Below, piece by piece: positions 28,443 to 37,432 of a DNA stretch of 64,000 nt. Numbering within the stretch: the stretch's first letter is position 1; each line of letters begins with the position of its first letter. The DNA comes from Sulfuritalea sp. (lineage in GTDB: Bacteria; Pseudomonadota; Gammaproteobacteria; Burkholderiales; Rhodocyclaceae). The notes under the pieces were generated by a model, which was given only the letters and a program-made list of their open reading frames with translations, was not told where the DNA came from and searched no databases. Location of the stretch: positions 1-64,000 of the forward strand of contig JALHPU010000007.1 in assembly GCA_022842325.1 (NCBI GenBank), given 5' to 3'. Made by a program: the position numbers and the translations under genes.

Positions 28443-28913
28443 TCAGTCACGATGATAGGGATGGCCTTTTATCACGCTCGCGGCGCGATACAGCGCCTCG
28501 GCGAGGATCACGCGGACCAGGGCATGCGGCAGGGTCAGGCTGGAAAGGCGCATGGTCTCGTGGGCGCTGCCCTTGATCCGCGGGTCGAGTCCGTCGGGGC
28601 CGCCGATGATGAAGGCCACGTCGCTGCCGCCGGCCATCCATTTCGTCAGGCGCTCGGCCAGTTGCTGCGTGGTCGGCGCATCGCCGCGCTCGTCGAGCGC
28701 GATGCGCCGGCAGGCGGCCGGCAGCTGTGCGTCGATACGCGCGGCCTCCAGCGCCATCATGGCCTCGGCGGTCCTGCCGGTGGTGCGCGCTTCGGGTTTG
28801 ATCTCCAGCAGTTCCAGCGGCAGTTCCCGCGGCATGCGTTTCGCATACTCGGTCCAGCCGGCCGCCACCCATGCCGGCGGTCTGGCCGCTACCGCCGCGA
28901 CGATCAACTTCAT
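28443..28913 (-). CDS. rlmH: 23S rRNA pseudouridine1915 N3-methyltransferase RlmH
   Basis: The 156-aa protein has the SPOUT knot [16 protein letters not shown] and the C-terminal [21 protein letters not shown] typical of RlmH. The start at 28913 overlaps the rsfS stop by 4 bp; a longer frame to 29051 exists but is rsfS shadow. It methylates pseudouridine 1915. Confidence 0.95.
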   Translation of the reverse strand: MKLIVAAVAARPPAWVAAGWTEYAKRMPRELPLELLEIKPEARTTGRTAEAMMALEAARIDAQLPAACRRIALDERGDAPTTQQLAERLTKWMAGGSDVAFIIGGPDGLDPRIKGSAHETMRLSSLTLPHALVRVILAEALYRAASVIKGHPYHRD

Positions 28914-29278
28914 TCGTCGGCGTCGGCGTCGGCGGCTTTCTTGCGCGGACGCTTGGGCACGACCTTCCACAGCTCCTCGAGGTTGTAGTAGGCGCGCACG
29001 GCCGGCTGCATGACATGCACCACGATGTCGCCGAGATCGACCAGCACCCATTCGCCGGTTTCCTCGCCCTCGATGCCGATCACCTGCACATCGGCTTCCC
29101 TGGCCTTGTCATGGACGCTGCGCGCCAGGGACTTGACGTGCCGATTGGAGTCGCCGGTGGCGATGATGACGCGATCGAACAGCGCCGACAGCTTGCTGGT
29201 GTTGATGACCTCGATATCCTTGGCCTTGACGTCCTCGAGCGCGGCGACGGCGATTTTCTGCAGTTTTCTAATGTCCAT
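28910..29278 (-). CDS. rsfS: Ribosomal silencing factor RsfS
   Basis: The 122-aa protein has the Iojap/RsfS core [31 protein letters not shown] and [17 protein letters not shown]. It binds L14 and blocks subunit joining in starvation. The start is [10 protein letters not shown] at 29278; the frame is open upstream but is shadow of nadD. The C-terminus has a basic/acidic tail. Confidence 0.95.
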   Translation of the reverse strand: MDIRKLQKIAVAALEDVKAKDIEVINTSKLSALFDRVIIATGDSNRHVKSLARSVHDKAREADVQVIGIEGEETGEWVLVDLGDIVVHVMQPAVRAYYNLEELWKVVPKRPRKKAADADADE

Positions 29279-29951
29279 GCGATGTCCGGTAGATCTGATG
29301 GGATTCAATATAGTCGAGAACGGCGTCGGGAACCAGATAGCGCACGGAAAGCCCGCGCGCCAGCCGTTCCCGGATGGCGCTGGCGGAGATCTCCAGTGCG
29401 GTGATGGCAAACGGCACGATACGCCCGGCCGAGGCGCCGGCGAGATCGGCCGGCGCACCAAGACGAGCTGAAAATTCGTGGTCAAGCGCCGTATCGCCGG
29501 CGCCGACTGTCAACTCGTGTCCCGGCCGCGTGGCCACGGCGATGTGCGCCAGCCCGAACAAATCGCGCCAGCGATGCCAGGATTCCAGGCGGGCGAAGGC
29601 ATCGGCGCCCAGCAGCAGCACCAGCGGCCGCTGCGGGCCGTGCCGGCGGCGCTGGCGTTCGAGCGTCGCCACGGTGTAGCTCGGCGCCGCGCTGTCCGCC
29701 GCGGCCAGCACTTCGCCGGGATCGACGCTGAACCCGGGCAGGGTGGCGAGCGCCTGCTCGACCATCGCCAGGCGATGGCTTGCGGCGCATCGCGGTGCTG
29801 CGCGCAGGGGCGGGCTGCCGGCTGGGATCAGGCACACCTCGGTGAGGGCGAGGGCTTCGCGCGCTTCGAGGCCGAGGCGCAGGTGCGCGACATGCAGCGG
29901 ATCGAAGGTGCCGCCGAAGAGGCCGAGAACCCCGCCTTTGGCGTCACTCAT
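29268..29951 (-). CDS. nadD: Nicotinate-nucleotide adenylyltransferase NadD
   Basis: The 227-aa protein has GLFGGTFDPLHVAHL (10-24) and ISASAIRERLARG, the nucleotidyltransferase motifs of NadD (NAD synthesis). The 24-bp dispersed motif falls inside and encodes TVGAGDTAL. Its 3' end overlaps rsfS by 11 bp and its 5' end overlaps the membrane-protein gene by 8 bp. Confidence 0.95.
   Translation of the reverse strand: MSDAKGGVLGLFGGTFDPLHVAHLRLGLEAREALALTEVCLIPAGSPPLRAAPRCAASHRLAMVEQALATLPGFSVDPGEVLAAADSAAPSYTVATLERQRRRHGPQRPLVLLLGADAFARLESWHRWRDLFGLAHIAVATRPGHELTVGAGDTALDHEFSARLGAPADLAGASAGRIVPFAITALEISASAIRERLARGLSVRYLVPDAVLDYIESHQIYRTSHGH
29487..29510 (-). repeat. Dispersed 24-bp motif, copy 6 (inside nadD)
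   Basis: Reverse-orientation copy; on the coding strand it reads as VGAGDTAL in NadD, the same peptide as in SelB copy 3. Confidence 0.6.
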
Positions 29952-30720
29952 CAGGCGGCGGCTCCGGCACCACGGCGTCGCGCGTTTCGAACACGTCGCG
30001 GTAGGAAAGATATACGGTGGCCACCATGGTCGGCGCCAGGATGAAAATCAGCAGCATGCGCAGGGCGACGGAGAGGATGCTCAGCAGGGACTGCGAGATG
30101 AATCCGGCGATGATCAGGATCAATCCCGGCAGCACGGCGCCGACCAGAACCAATGCCAGGCCGTACATGGTGAAGGCGCGCCAGTTGCGCCAGCAGGCGA
30201 CAAAGCTGAAGAACAGCGATTTGGCAGCACTGACGGCATTCCAGGCGGTCAGCAGCGGCGCGAACCAGAAGGCCATCAAGAGCGGCGAGGCCAGCACCAG
30301 CAGGATGCCGAGATCGGTGACCAGCGTCACTGCCTCTTCCTGGCTCATGCCGTCATTGATGTTGATCGGCTCGCCGAGTGCCGCGCTGCCCATGACCAGC
30401 AGGGCGGATCCCAGCAGGTGCAGGCCGCCCAGGCGCGCTAGCCCGGCACGCTGGGCGCTGATACCGGAGGTCAGGGTTTCGCTGGCGAAGCTCTGGCCGC
30501 GCTCGATCGCACGGCAGCCATTGGCCAGCATCACGGTCAGGGTCGGCAGCAACAGCGGCAGGATGAAGGGGCCGATTTTGGGAACCAGATTCACCACGAC
30601 CACGGTCAGCAGGTAACCGAAGGTCAGCGCCGTCATCAGCGGCGGATGGCGGCGAAACAGCGCGAAGCCGGCCAGCAGCCAGAGGATGCCGTGGCGGGCA
30701 GGGAGGCGGCGCGCGTCCAT
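29944..30720 (-). CDS. BPSS1780-like multi-pass membrane protein
   Basis: The 258-aa protein has at least six hydrophobic segments and resembles the BPSS1780 family of Burkholderiales/Rhodocyclales membrane proteins. The start [11 protein letters not shown] at 30720 overlaps the ttcA stop (TGATG), coupling them. Function unknown. Confidence 0.75.
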   Translation of the reverse strand: MDARRLPARHGILWLLAGFALFRRHPPLMTALTFGYLLTVVVVNLVPKIGPFILPLLLPTLTVMLANGCRAIERGQSFASETLTSGISAQRAGLARLGGLHLLGSALLVMGSAALGEPININDGMSQEEAVTLVTDLGILLVLASPLLMAFWFAPLLTAWNAVSAAKSLFFSFVACWRNWRAFTMYGLALVLVGAVLPGLILIIAGFISQSLLSILSVALRMLLIFILAPTMVATVYLSYRDVFETRDAVVPEPPPDE

Positions 30721-31643
30721 CAGTCTTCCTGCGCCCGGAAGCTGACGGTTTGCGCTGCGTCCGTGGCCAGCACGGGTGCGTCGAAGGCGATGTCGCCCTC
30801 CGGGTCGGGCGTGCCGGTCGCCTGCAGGCCGGCGAAGTCGAACAGGCGGGCATCGAGCAGGTGCGAAGGCACGACATTGGAGAGGCTCCTGAACATGGTC
30901 TCGATCCGCCCCGGGAAACGCCGCTCCCAGTCGTTGAGCATCTGCTTGACCTGCTGGCGCTGCAGGTTCGGCTGCGAACCGCACAGGTTGCAGGGAATGA
31001 TCGGGAAGGCACGCGCTGCGGCCCACGCCTCGAGATCGCTTTCGCGGCAATAGGCCAGCGGCCGGATCACGATGTTGCGGCCGTCGTCCGACACCAGCTT
31101 GGGCGGCATGGATTTCAGCTTGCCGGCGAAGAACATGTTGAGCAGCAGCGTCTGCAGGATGTCGTCGCGATGATGGCCGAGGGCGATCTTGGTCGCGCCC
31201 AGTTCGCCGGCGACGCGATACAGCACGCCGCGGCGCAGGCGCGAACACAGCGAACAGGTGGTCTTGCCTTCCGGGATCACGCGCTTGACGATGGAATAAG
31301 TGTCCTCGTTCTCGATGTGGAAGGGCACATCGATCGAGCGCAGGTAGTCGGGCAGCACCTCGGCCGGAAAGCCGGGCTGCTTCTGGTCGAGGTTGACCGC
31401 GACGATGTCGAAGGCGATCGGCGCGTGCTCGCGCAGGAACAGCAGGACATCGAGCAGGGCGAAGGAATCCTTGCCGCCGGACAGGCAGACCATGACCTTG
31501 TCGCCGGCTTCGATCATGTTGAAGTCGGCGATCGCCTGGCCGACCTCACGGCGTAAACGTTTGGCCAGCTTGTTCGCCTCGAAGGCGGTTTTCTGGGCCT
31601 GGCGCGCGGTGGGTGCCGGATTGGCGGGAAGCGGAGCGTTCAT
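30720..31643 (-). CDS. ttcA: tRNA 2-thiocytidine(32) synthetase TtcA
   Basis: The 307-aa protein has the PP-loop SGGKDS (55-60) and iron-sulfur cysteine pairs CSLC and CNLC. It thiolates C32 in tRNAs. It overlaps folM upstream by 4 bp. Confidence 0.96.
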   Translation of the reverse strand: MNAPLPANPAPTARQAQKTAFEANKLAKRLRREVGQAIADFNMIEAGDKVMVCLSGGKDSFALLDVLLFLREHAPIAFDIVAVNLDQKQPGFPAEVLPDYLRSIDVPFHIENEDTYSIVKRVIPEGKTTCSLCSRLRRGVLYRVAGELGATKIALGHHRDDILQTLLLNMFFAGKLKSMPPKLVSDDGRNIVIRPLAYCRESDLEAWAAARAFPIIPCNLCGSQPNLQRQQVKQMLNDWERRFPGRIETMFRSLSNVVPSHLLDARLFDFAGLQATGTPDPEGDIAFDAPVLATDAAQTVSFRAQED

Positions 31644-32392
31644 AAATGGGCGGTACGACCGCCGTCCACATTGATCACCTGCCCGGTGACATAGGGTGCG
31701 TCGAAGACGAGGAATTTTACGGTGCGGGCGATGTCGGCGGGTGAGCCGATGCGCTGCAACAGGGTGTGCCCAATGATAGCCGCACGCTCGGTTGGCGAAA
31801 AGTCACTGGTGCCTTGGGGCCATTCGATGGCGCCGGGCGCCACCGCGTTGACCCGCACCCGCGGTCCGAGTTCGAGCGCCAGCGCCCGGGTCAGCCCGAG
31901 CAGGCCGGCTTTCGCCGCGCAGTACAGCGGGTAGCCCTTGAGCGGACGTTCGGCATGGATGTCGGTGATGTTCACGATGCAGCCGCCGCTGGCTTCGAGA
32001 TGCGCCGCCGCCGCCTGGGACAGGAACAGCGGCGCCTTGAGGTTGGAGCCCATCAGGTCGTCCCAGGCCGCCGTGTCGACAGCGCCGACTTTCGTGGCGT
32101 AGAAGGACGAGGCGTTGTTCACCAGCGCATCGAGCCGGCCGAAGCGCGCCACGACCGATGCGACAAGGGCGGGCAAGGCGGCGGTGTCGAGCAGGTCGGC
32201 GGCAAACGCCGCCGCACTGTCCGGCCGCTCTGTATTCAGGGTCGCCGCCAGTTCGGTCGCCGCCGCGGCCGAGGAGCGGTAATGAATCGCCACGCAGGCA
32301 CCCGCGCCGTGCAGCGTGCGTGCGATCTCGGCGCCGACGCGGCGGGCAGCGCCGGTGACCAGGACGACGGGGATGGGCGTGGGATTCGTCAT
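31640..32392 (-). CDS. Pteridine reductase-type SDR (FolM-like)
   Basis: The 250-aa short-chain dehydrogenase has [11 protein letters not shown] (the R-rich glycine loop of pteridine reductases), the catalytic YCAAK motif and [12 protein letters not shown]. It probably reduces dihydrobiopterin or dihydromonapterin. The 24-bp motif lies inside ([10 protein letters not shown]). Confidence 0.88.
   Translation of the reverse strand: MTNPTPIPVVLVTGAARRVGAEIARTLHGAGACVAIHYRSSAAAATELAATLNTERPDSAAAFAADLLDTAALPALVASVVARFGRLDALVNNASSFYATKVGAVDTAAWDDLMGSNLKAPLFLSQAAAAHLEASGGCIVNITDIHAERPLKGYPLYCAAKAGLLGLTRALALELGPRVRVNAVAPGAIEWPQGTSDFSPTERAAIIGHTLLQRIGSPADIARTVKFLVFDAPYVTGQVINVDGGRTAHL
32069..32092 (-). 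repeat. Dispersed 24-bp motif, copy 7 (inside the FolM-like gene)
   Basis: Reverse-orientation copy, read as KVGAVDTAA in the FolM-like protein. Confidence 0.55.
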
Positions 32393-33240
32393 GCCGGAAG
32401 TATACCGGCGAGCACCCGTGCCGCGGCGGCGAAACCGAAGCTGGCGGTGACCGCCACCGACGAGCCGTAGCCCGCACAGTTGAGCCCGGCCGTGGGGTCG
32501 ATCGGAATCCCGGCCGCTGCGCCGTCTATTTCACAGGAGTTATGCGCAGCGGTATCCCCGGGGACGGCGCTGGCTCGCTCTGCGTCCCTGGGATTCCGCT
32601 TCGCGGGCAGGGAACGCCGCACCTGCTCCGGCGAATACACGCAATCGACGCCGAATTTCTTCTTCGGCTCGCGCGGGAAACCGTAGTCCTTGCGCAATTG
32701 CGCCCGGACTTTCGATGCCAGCGCATCCTGCGTAGTGCGCGACAAGTCGATGACCTCGATCCGCGTCGGGTCGCTGCGGCCGCCGGCGGCGCCGGTGGTC
32801 ACGACGCGGATGCCGGCACGCCGGCAATGCGCGATCAGCGCCGCCTTGGCGCGGACGTGGTCGATGGCATCGATCACCGCATCGCAGGGCGGGATCAGGA
32901 CCGCCGGATTGCGCTCGTCGATGAACTCCTCCACCGGATGGACCACGCAGTCCGGATTGATCGCCGCGATGCGTTGCTGCATCGCCAGCACCTTGGACGC
33001 GCCCAGCGTCGAGTCCAGGGCGTGGATCTGCCGGTTGATGTTGGATTCCGCCAGGTGGTCGAGATCGATCAGGGTCAGGCGGCCAATGCCGGAACGCGCC
33101 AGCGCCTCCACTGCCCAGGAACCGACGCCGCCGATGCCGACCACCACCACATGCGCCGCCCTGGCGCGGGCCAGCGCGCCGGCGCCGTAGAGGCGCTCGA
33201 CCCCGCCGAAGCGGCGCGCGTAATCGGGAGTGGCAGTCAC
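32389..33240 (-). CDS. tcdA: tRNA threonylcarbamoyladenosine dehydratase TcdA
   Basis: The 283-aa E1-like protein has GIGGVGSWAVEALARSGIGRLTLIDLD and CDAVIDAIDHVRAKAAL. It cyclises t6A37 of tRNAs to ct6A. Its 3' end overlaps the folM-like start. Confidence 0.94.
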   Translation of the reverse strand: MTATPDYARRFGGVERLYGAGALARARAAHVVVVGIGGVGSWAVEALARSGIGRLTLIDLDHLAESNINRQIHALDSTLGASKVLAMQQRIAAINPDCVVHPVEEFIDERNPAVLIPPCDAVIDAIDHVRAKAALIAHCRRAGIRVVTTGAAGGRSDPTRIEVIDLSRTTQDALASKVRAQLRKDYGFPREPKKKFGVDCVYSPEQVRRSLPAKRNPRDAERASAVPGDTAAHNSCEIDGAAAGIPIDPTAGLNCAGYGSSVAVTASFGFAAAARVLAGILPA

Positions 33241-33249
33241 GCGGCGATT

Positions 33250-33432
33250 CTAGCGGTGCGGGCTGCTGTGGTGGCTGGCCGCGCGACGATTGAATTCCTT
33301 GCGGATCAGCAGGTCGACCTCGCGTATCCATTCATGCAGCTTAAGCACTGCGGGCGGCGACCACTGGCCGAGGTCGCCAATCTCCGCGTTGAGTTTGTCG
33401 ATTACGCCATCCATCTCTTCCACGCTCTTCAT
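33250..33432 (-). CDS. Small hypothetical protein (60 aa)
   Basis: The start at 33432 follows AGGAGA 7 nt upstream. The predicted protein (MKSVEEMDGVIDKLNAEIG...) is helical, with a basic, His-rich tail RRAASHHSSPHR. No known domain. It ends 9 bp before tcdA. Confidence 0.5.
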   Translation of the reverse strand: MKSVEEMDGVIDKLNAEIGDLGQWSPPAVLKLHEWIREVDLLIRKEFNRRAASHHSSPHR

Positions 33433-33657
33433 GGGGTCTCTCCTGAAACGGACTATTGCGCCGGGGATCCGGTCCGCTGCCGAGAATACACTTTGCCGCG
33501 GGCGCCGGCTGCGGGAAGCGCAAGTCGCCCCGAGGCAATCCGGGACGTGGCGCAGCGCCGCTATTGCCACCGCGTCGAATCGCCGGGATACCGTCCGCGC
33601 CTCTGGCGCAGACATAAAAGCGAACGGCCCTCCCGCAGGAGAGCCGTTCCGTGATTC

Positions 33658-33733
33658 TGGTGGCCAGGGGCAGAATCGAACTGCCGACACACGGATTTTC
33701 AATCCGTTGCTCTACCAACTGAGCTACCTAGCC
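33658..33733 (-). tRNA. tRNA-Phe (GAA anticodon)
   Basis: The 76-nt gene has an encoded CCA, acceptor GGCTAGG/CCTGGCC and anticodon loop with GAA. Its 5' 45 bases (33689-33733) plus one flanking base are duplicated at 39515-39560, so an element is inserted at its 5' side. The tRNA gene is intact, but the 5' half was supplied by the element and the original promoter is now at 39573-39601. Confidence 0.96.
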
Positions 33734-33734
33734 G
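33689..33734. other. attL: 46-bp direct repeat in tRNA-Phe
   Basis: Identical to 39515-39560. The block covers the tRNA from its 5' end to the anticodon stem. Recombination between the copies would excise about 5.8 kb. Confidence 0.85.
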
Positions 33735-33788
33735 TTATTGATTTAACTCAACATTTTCTGAACAGCCCACCGAATATCGTTGGGCAAT

Positions 33789-33817
33789 TTGAGCATCCGT
33801 TGAGCACAGGTTGAGCA
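33789..33817 (+). repeat. Three phased TTGAGCA repeats (arm-type sites)
   Basis: TTGAGCA at 33789, 33800 and 33811, exactly 11 bp apart, starting 54 bp inside attL. Two more at 39442 and 39453 have the same 11-bp phase and end 55 bp inside attR. This symmetry fits arm-type integrase sites. Confidence 0.6.
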
Positions 33818-33854
33818 AACTTGCTAGCTCGCGCTGCGTTTGGAACAGCGCTGC

Positions 33855-33884
33855 ATTATAGCAAAGTGTCGTCAGTGCGGCCAA
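33855..33884 (-). promoter_or_regulatory. Promoter-like pair facing tRNA-Phe, inside the element
   Basis: On the minus strand TTGGCC (33879-33884), an 18-bp spacer and a perfect TATAAT (33855-33860). It could replace the tRNA promoter lost on insertion. It would give a leader of roughly 115 nt before the tRNA. Confidence 0.4.
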
Positions 33885-33917
33885 CTGCGTTGCCCTTGTT
33901 CGCACATGGGATGTGCT

Positions 33918-33940
33918 TTCGATTCTGCCCCTGGCCACCA
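33918..33940 (+). repeat. Inverted 23-bp copy of the tRNA-Phe 3' end
   Basis: Begins TTCGATTCTGCCC and ends with the CCA; identical to the last 23 nt of the tRNA-Phe gene but on the opposite strand. It may be a remnant of another integration or of an inversion. Confidence 0.65.
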
Positions 33941-34156
33941 GTACAACCCGACGAAGAGGGGGGGTGGGGGAAAAGATGTGGGTTTCGGTTATAGAGAGAA
34001 TCAGCTTGCTACGGCGCTGATAGTTTTCTGAACCTTGGGGGTATTATCAGTAGTGCATCTAGTGAGCCATCTAGCATTCATACTGAAAAACCTAGGACTA
34101 GTTCCCAACGGGAATCTGGATTCAATCTGCAAGAAACAGATGTCTTCGGAGGGTCA

Positions 34157-34723
34157 ATGGAAGCGAAGAATCCAAAACGAGCAATAAATCTCAAACTAGC
34201 CGCTGCATTTATAGCAGGAATAGTTGTCGCCGGTTTTCTGCCGTTCTATGAATACAGCAATCTGGTTGAAAAAAATGGTGCTTCTTACCCCGTGCGCACT
34301 CACAGAATTACGGGGCGAGCAGAAATCTTCGGTGGGGAGTGGAACGTAGCAAACAAGGGATGGGTTGCCGAACTGATTGAGAACACCCAACCAAGCTCGA
34401 CGGTAGAGAGCACTGCAGACAAGACCTTGCCGCCTGAAGAGATTTCTAAATTGGCAGGAGAGTTCGTCTTAACGAATACGGGGTTCATTGAGGCGGAAAT
34501 TTACAATGGAACTAACCACGCGATCCGCAGCGTCGTCATTGGCCTCTCGGTGATAAACGATGGGGACAACGCGCCGACCACGCGCCGATACAAGCTGACA
34601 CCTAGCTATCCATACGACCAAGCCGATCCTCTGCAGGCTACAAGCTTTAAGGTGAATGCCGGAATTAGGGTAGCAGAGAAGCAAAAAATTAAAGGGAAAA
34701 TTGAATCGGCCACTTTTCGGTAG
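34157..34723 (+). CDS. Single-pass membrane protein of unknown function
   Basis: The 188-aa protein has one N-terminal transmembrane segment (residues 12-29) after a short basic tail and an extracytoplasmic beta-rich domain (FVLTNTGFIEAEIYNGTNHAIRS is the kind of segment seen, cut here to note the N-G-T pattern). It is 3 bp upstream of the polymerase-like gene, so the two probably form a cassette. No family recognised. Confidence 0.55.
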   Translation: MEAKNPKRAINLKLAAAFIAGIVVAGFLPFYEYSNLVEKNGASYPVRTHRITGRAEIFGGEWNVANKGWVAELIENTQPSSTVESTADKTLPPEEISKLAGEFVLTNTGFIEAEIYNGTNHAIRSVVIGLSVINDGDNAPTTRRYKLTPSYPYDQADPLQATSFKVNAGIRVAEKQKIKGKIESATFR

Positions 34724-34726
34724 TCT

Positions 34727-36259
34727 ATGAGCCTATTTAGCAGGTCCAAAGACGGTTCTCGAACCGAGGCAGTTCCGTCTGCTCCGTTAGACGTATATCT
34801 AACGAGCGAAGACGCTGGCCTTCGGACTCGAATAGACCTGCTGATGGAAGATGTTCACTCGACAAGTGGGATTGCCGACGTTTTATCCAAATTCGTTGGA
34901 GAAAAAACGAAAGCAAATTACGTCGAACGCATACGCAGACAGCTAGAAATCATAGTTCTCAACGTAATCCAGACCTACCCAGTTGGGCAAACTATTGGGA
35001 TGCCGAGAGGCAAGAATTCCTATGTCGCCGAAAGCCTGTTTGGCCCATCTGGCGTTACCCGTGAAATCGTCGACGTTGCAGACGCACTGGATGAGTTGGG
35101 CTTGCTTGGGGTCCACACTGATCGTGAGCAGAATTTCGTCTCTCGGATCATTCCTTCTGAAGATTTTATTCGCCTAATTTTTAACCAGAACGATGAGTCC
35201 AACGAGAAGGAAGAACGTCGCTTGGCCTTGTCTTTGAAATCGTCTGAGTGCGGGATAGTTCTCAAGGTTCCAGGGAGAGTTTGGTACATAGACAAAGCTG
35301 GAATGAAGAGACGGAAATCAACCGATGTCAGGGTTCCATTCAAAAAGCTGGTTGAACTTGATTACTATGAAGTCAGGGCAGCTGAGCTCGCCCGTTGGCA
35401 AGAGTTTCTTTGGTCATTTGAAGTGAGCTATGCCGGCCCTGATTACGAAAGAAAGGGACTTGTCCTCAAGTCAGGGATGCAGATTTCACGAACGATAAAG
35501 CGGCATTTCAGAGACACTCTAGAACTCCCACTCCGGTTCTATGGGGCATGGCAGCAACTCCCCGCGCATGATGACGAAAAGAAGAAGACGCAGGACCTTC
35601 GGCGATATATCCAGATAAACGGCCAGAGAACCTTGGAACTTGATTTCGGCTGTTTCTTCCCTGTGCTGATTCTGACCCAGATAGGAATCAACTGGAAAGA
35701 ACGATTTCCATCGAAAGATGCCTACCAGCTGGAACGCCTTCACCACGCTGCGGCTGATCGTCAGGAAAGGCAAGCTCTCAGGGGCTTTCTGAAGACAGTC
35801 TTTGCCAGATACTGCTTCGACTCAATTCATACTCCTGACAATGTGATTCGTCGCCTTGAACTCGATCTCTGTGATTTCGAAGAGTGCGTGAGGTATGGAG
35901 CACCGGAACAGGCAAACGCGCCCGCCTTTGGCATCATTGCCAGACTCAAGAAATTGCCGGTTAGGGAAGCTGTAGATCAGGTCGTTCGTGAATACTGCTC
36001 GATGTTCGATGGCGTCGATGAGTCACTCATGGACTGGAAACTGCTCCAGCAGCAAGAGAGCAAGATCACAGAGCTAGTTCTGGATGCATGCATTAAGAAC
36101 AATATCCCCTGCTTGCCGATTCATGATGGATACCGATTGATCAATGGCCATCATTATCAGGTGATGAACTTCATGAAAGCTGCTTCCGAGGAAGTCACCG
36201 GAACCAAGAATTTCTTCATCAAGCTCGAAGATCCTGAAGGTCCAGAATCAAATACGTAG
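34727..36259 (+). CDS. Polymerase-palm-like protein (degenerate family A motifs)
   Basis: The 510-aa protein shows three motifs in the order and spacing of family A polymerase palms. Motif A-like: TLELDFGCFFPVLIL with D306. Motif B-like: RGFLKTVFARY with R352, K356 and Y362. Motif C-like: CLPIHDGYRL with H466-D467. D306 to K356 is 50 residues and K356 to D467 is 111; in E. coli Pol I the corresponding gaps are 53 and 124. The usual YG after motif B is YC, and the residue after HD is G. No exonuclease or primase domain is recognised. Similar proteins with clearer D-H and P-H-D motifs occur in integrative elements. Enzymatic activity is uncertain. Confidence 0.5.
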   Translation: MSLFSRSKDGSRTEAVPSAPLDVYLTSEDAGLRTRIDLLMEDVHSTSGIADVLSKFVGEKTKANYVERIRRQLEIIVLNVIQTYPVGQTIGMPRGKNSYVAESLFGPSGVTREIVDVADALDELGLLGVHTDREQNFVSRIIPSEDFIRLIFNQNDESNEKEERRLALSLKSSECGIVLKVPGRVWYIDKAGMKRRKSTDVRVPFKKLVELDYYEVRAAELARWQEFLWSFEVSYAGPDYERKGLVLKSGMQISRTIKRHFRDTLELPLRFYGAWQQLPAHDDEKKKTQDLRRYIQINGQRTLELDFGCFFPVLILTQIGINWKERFPSKDAYQLERLHHAAADRQERQALRGFLKTVFARYCFDSIHTPDNVIRRLELDLCDFEECVRYGAPEQANAPAFGIIARLKKLPVREAVDQVVREYCSMFDGVDESLMDWKLLQQQESKITELVLDACIKNNIPCLPIHDGYRLINGHHYQVMNFMKAASEEVTGTKNFFIKLEDPEGPESNT

Positions 36260-36538
36260 AGAGGAGTATTGGACTAGAGAGTATGTCGTTCGAGGGCTGT
36301 ATGGGCATCCCTCTCACTTCTCTTCATATACTGGGGCAAGTTTTTCAGCAACAGAGAAAGCTGAATGCAAACCAGTCGAGTCCGACTACAGCAGGGTAAG
36401 TTTTGCATTGGTATTATCGTGGCATGGCGAGACCAAGTAATTGATTGTGTAAAAATTTAGACAAGCTATGCGACGCTTGCAATATCGAAGTACGGGGGGT
36501 ATTGACAGGTTCATCCAGGCAATTTCAGGGGGAATGCG

Positions 36539-37432
36539 ATGCGAATACTTTTATGCTTGTTAGCGTTGCTTGCAGCTAACATTGCGACCGCAGGTTGGAC
36601 ATTGATCGGTACATCCGATACCGCTTCGCTTTATGTTGATAAGGACAGCGTCCAATTTTCAGGAACGTTTTCCCGTGTTAGTGGATTGGCTGACCTCAAA
36701 TCAAGCAGAAGTGTCATGGGGGTTGCGTATTCCTCCAGCAAAGATATTTTGGAGTTTGATTGCGTACGTAAGGTGTATCGCTATATTGAGCGCATTTATT
36801 ATTCAGGGCCTATGGGGCAGGGAAATCCGGTTTATAAACTTCCTCCAAGAACAGATAGCTCCCCCGCGGATAAAAACGAAACTACACGATCTATTCTTAA
36901 CGTTGCGTGTAATAGCCAGAATCGAGCGGCCTCGGAGAACCGGACAGCCCCAGAGACCAAGGCATCTTCGAGTGATGATCGCTGTGCATCGTGGGGCCTC
37001 AAGCATGGCACAGCGGAATATGCTGATTGCCAAATAAAACTACTTCAAGTGAACAAGGGTGGTTCGTCGGAACCTGCTCGTTCAGCTCCCCCGCAGCAAA
37101 CAAACGTAGCCCCTCCCGTGCGTACCGCAGAGCAAAAGGAACGTGATGTCGAAGAGTGTAAGTTGTATGCCATGACGCAACCGAATCCATTTACTGCCCA
37201 AGTTAAAGAGTCCAGGCAACGTTTATACGGATCGCCAAAGAGCTACACCTACAGCGGCGATAGCGGCTACGGCACGATTACTGAAAATCGAGACCATAGT
37301 GGGCCTTGGGGAGCCTATGCCGGTGCACTACTAGGAGAACTTCAGGCAAAAGAAGAGCAGTTCGTCATGCAAGTAGCAATGCAATGTATGCGATCAAAAG
37401 GGTACAAACCTAACAACGAATATGACCGATAG
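36539..37432 (+). CDS. Secreted protein with surface-adhesin E-like N-terminal domain
   Basis: The 297-aa protein has a signal peptide (1-19) and an N-terminal domain patterned like adhesin E-type proteins: WTLIGTSDTASLYVDKDSV, then a conserved Ser-rich strand and DCVRKVYRYIER. After a Pro/Ser-rich linker, a C-terminal domain with paired cysteines (DVEECKLYAM; MQCMRSKGY) follows. It is cargo of the element, with its own 280-bp upstream gap, and is probably an envelope or surface protein. Not proven. Confidence 0.55.
   Translation: MRILLCLLALLAANIATAGWTLIGTSDTASLYVDKDSVQFSGTFSRVSGLADLKSSRSVMGVAYSSSKDILEFDCVRKVYRYIERIYYSGPMGQGNPVYKLPPRTDSSPADKNETTRSILNVACNSQNRAASENRTAPETKASSSDDRCASWGLKHGTAEYADCQIKLLQVNKGGSSEPARSAPPQQTNVAPPVRTAEQKERDVEECKLYAMTQPNPFTAQVKESRQRLYGSPKSYTYSGDSGYGTITENRDHSGPWGAYAGALLGELQAKEEQFVMQVAMQCMRSKGYKPNNEYDR

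Larger units (their letters stand above)
33735..34156. other. Left-end non-coding region of the element
   Basis: It holds three TTGAGCA repeats in an 11-bp phase (33789, 33800, 33811), a promoter-like pair facing the tRNA (33855-33884, minus) and a 23-bp inverted copy of the tRNA-Phe 3' end (33918-33940). No credible gene was found in it. Confidence 0.6.
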
